From: Fibrobacter sp. UBA4375
GTDB lineage: Bacteria; Fibrobacterota; Fibrobacteria; Fibrobacterales; Fibrobacteraceae
Assembly (NCBI GenBank): GCA_002391195.1
Contig: DGRZ01000071.1
Coordinates: 10,489 to 18,406, forward strand
Length of the DNA: 7,918 nt
Direction of reading: 5' to 3'
In this document: positions 7,239 to 7,918 of the stretch, in pieces
How positions within the stretch are numbered: the first letter of the stretch is position 1
Layout of the letters: every line of letters begins with the position of its first letter
Position numbers and translations under genes: made by a program
Notes under the pieces: generated by a model
Databases searched by the model: none
What the model saw: only the letters and a program-made list of their open reading frames with translations
Told to the model about the DNA's origin: nothing

Positions 7239-7267
7239 TATATAGTAAAATTCTATGTCCTTGTCAA
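7239..7267 (-). promoter_or_regulatory. Sigma-70-type promoter of the initiator tRNA
   Basis: On the minus strand, a perfect -35 TTGACA (7262-7267) is followed by a 17-nt spacer and TATATA (7239-7244), five of six consensus bases. Predicted transcription starts near 7232, about 8 nt before the tRNA 5' end. It is the best promoter in the window, as expected for a stable RNA gene. Confidence 0.85.
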
Positions 7268-7325
7268 GTTGAATTGGCGAAAACAGCAAGAAAAGGGCAT
7301 TTTTTAATAAAAAAACAAGGTTTCG

Positions 7326-7357
7326 TTGACGGCCCTTCGCTGGAATGTTTATCTTTG
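7326..7357 (+). promoter_or_regulatory. Promoter of the PIN-domain gene, apparently giving a leaderless mRNA
   Basis: TTGACG (7326-7331), an 18-nt spacer and TATCTTTG (7350-7357) resemble both a sigma-70 promoter (TATCTT) and the Bacteroidota box TAnnTTTG, which the latter matches exactly. An AT-rich tract (7300-7315) lies just upstream, like an UP element. Transcription should begin around 7362-7363, that is on the ATG at 7363. This promoter is divergent from the tRNA promoter, with 58 nt between the two -35 boxes. Confidence 0.6.
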
Positions 7358-7362
7358 GGCTA

Positions 7363-7812
7363 ATGGAAAGGACGATACAACAGTCGCGGATACTGTTTCT
7401 CGATACTGGCCCGCTGGTGCGGCTTTTGCAGATGCACCCGGACTTTTACCCGGCGGTGTCGGACATTTTGGACATGGTGTACGAAAAGAACATCCAGGTC
7501 CTGGTCTCGCCGGTTACCTTGTTTGAGATAAGCGGCAAGGCTTTTGCTAGTGGGGAGGGCGTGCTTGCCCGCCAGTATCGCGAGTTCTTTGAAAATTCTG
7601 CAAATGTTAAAGTTTGCCCGGTCAATGCGGAAATTTCTGTAAAGGCGGCTGAACTTTTTGCCGCCTCGCAAAAGACTAACCACAAGATTACCGAAGGGGA
7701 GTCCCTGCGCCTTGCGACGGCATTCGTGAACGGCGCTGACTGCATCTTGACCGAATGCGCGAATTTCCGCACCCTTACCGACGCCCTTGTCGTGACTTTG
7801 GACGAACTCTAG
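7363..7812 (+). CDS. PIN-domain protein, VapC-like, with altered active site
   Basis: PIN domains are Mg2+/Mn2+ ribonucleases, often toxins of VapBC pairs. The 149-residue product has the expected order: RILFLDTGPLV with D14, SPVTLFEISGKAF with E55, then GESLRLATAFVNGADCILTECANF. In typical members the last block reads DALHLATA...LTxD. Here the first acid is E113 and the final Asp is replaced by C132, with E131 beside it, so nuclease activity is doubtful or the metal site is modified. The length fits a complete single-domain protein. I chose ATG 7363 because the promoter box 7350-7357 lies between it and the alternative ATG 7345; the longer form would add MFIFGL. No antitoxin-like gene lies on either side: a tRNA is upstream, divergently, and an unrelated start is 75 nt downstream. 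It could be an orphan toxin relative or an RNA-processing factor. Confidence 0.83.
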   Translation: MERTIQQSRILFLDTGPLVRLLQMHPDFYPAVSDILDMVYEKNIQVLVSPVTLFEISGKAFASGEGVLARQYREFFENSANVKVCPVNAEISVKAAELFAASQKTNHKITEGESLRLATAFVNGADCILTECANFRTLTDALVVTLDEL

Positions 7813-7825
7813 CATTTTCCTAATC

Positions 7826-7850
7826 ACCAACCACCAACCACTAACCACTA
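7826..7850 (+). repeat. Heptad tandem repeat ACCAACC/ACTAACC
   Basis: There are about 3.6 copies of a 7-nt unit: ACCAACC (7826-7832), ACCAACC (7833-7839), ACTAACC (7840-7846) and a partial ACTA (7847-7850). It starts 13 nt after the PIN stop codon and ends just before the promoter-like box at 7857. Short heptameric tandem repeats of this sort are well known between genes in some bacteria, such as filamentous cyanobacteria. Function here is unknown. Confidence 0.75.
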
Positions 7851-7856
7851 TTTTTC

Positions 7857-7882
7857 TATCTTTTCCCCGTAAAATTTCGGAG
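7857..7882 (+). promoter_or_regulatory. Putative -10 box TATCTTTT and Shine-Dalgarno GGAG for the last gene
   Basis: TATCTTTT at 7857-7864 repeats the word seen before the genes at 544 and 7363. Unlike those, it lies 23 nt before the ATG and is followed by GGAG (7879-7882) 5 nt before ATG 7888, so this gene would have a short conventional leader. No clear -35 element is visible; the heptad repeat occupies that region. Confidence 0.4.
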
Positions 7883-7887
7883 AAATC

Positions 7888-7918
7888 ATGCCAAACTATT
7901 GTCCTGTTATCGGTCTTG
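7888..7918 (+). CDS. Start of an unidentified protein (3' end outside window)
   Basis: Only ten codons are visible (MPNYCPVIGL, then one further base). The start is supported by GGAG at 7879 with 5-nt spacing and an upstream promoter-like box. Too little sequence is present to name a family. Confidence 0.5.
   Translation, partial: MPNYCPVIGL

Noticed and set aside
7363..7812. A complete VapBC toxin-antitoxin module
   Set aside because: No small DNA-binding antitoxin gene is found within 200 nt on either side, and the catalytic Asp in the last motif is missing. Only a PIN-domain protein can be claimed.

Overview
The window looks like ordinary chromosome of a moderately GC-rich, Gram-negative-type bacterium. 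My best guess is Fibrobacter or a close relative in the Fibrobacterota. This is inferred from codon style, an SMC protein whose Q-loop departs from the usual GQG, the -10 boxes resembling the Bacteroidota-type TAnnTTTG, and the style of the intergenic repeats. No marker gene in the window proves it. The visible chromosomal genes read rightward; the only leftward gene is a tRNA.

Layout. (1) Positions 1-439 are the 3' end of glucose-6-phosphate isomerase (pgi), closed by a strong intrinsic terminator at 492-530. (2) Positions 544-2240 hold a tightly coupled pair of unrecognised envelope genes: an exported, possibly beta-barrel protein and a lipoprotein with two CxC pairs. They share a TGATG stop/start junction with an AGGAGG ribosome binding site. 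(3) Positions 2274-5828 encode a full-length chromosome-partitioning ATPase SMC, without scpA or scpB beside it. (4) Positions 5835-5962 are an intergenic repeat cluster of four modules with conserved arms and different self-complementary or short-repeat cores, arranged as two forward and two reverse. It runs into the start of the next gene. (5) Positions 5893-6828 encode a DMT/EamA-family transporter whose first ~24 residues come from the repeat. (6) Positions 6848-7114 encode a small zinc-ribbon-like membrane protein. (7) A minus-strand initiator tRNA-Met (7151-7224) has a clear TTGACA-N17-TATATA promoter and a terminator shared with the convergent small gene. (8) Positions 7363-7812 encode a PIN-domain protein with an altered active site and no visible antitoxin. 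It is followed by a heptad tandem repeat and the first ten codons of another gene.

The genes do not form one pathway. Apart from the envelope pair, they look like independent transcription units. The most interesting features are the variable-core palindromic repeats that supply a start codon, a recurrent TATCTTT(T/G) box 4-5 nt before two start codons (suggesting leaderless mRNAs), and an initiator tRNA with an apparent extra nucleotide in the T-stem. I see no phage, insertion sequence, CRISPR array or clear defence system.
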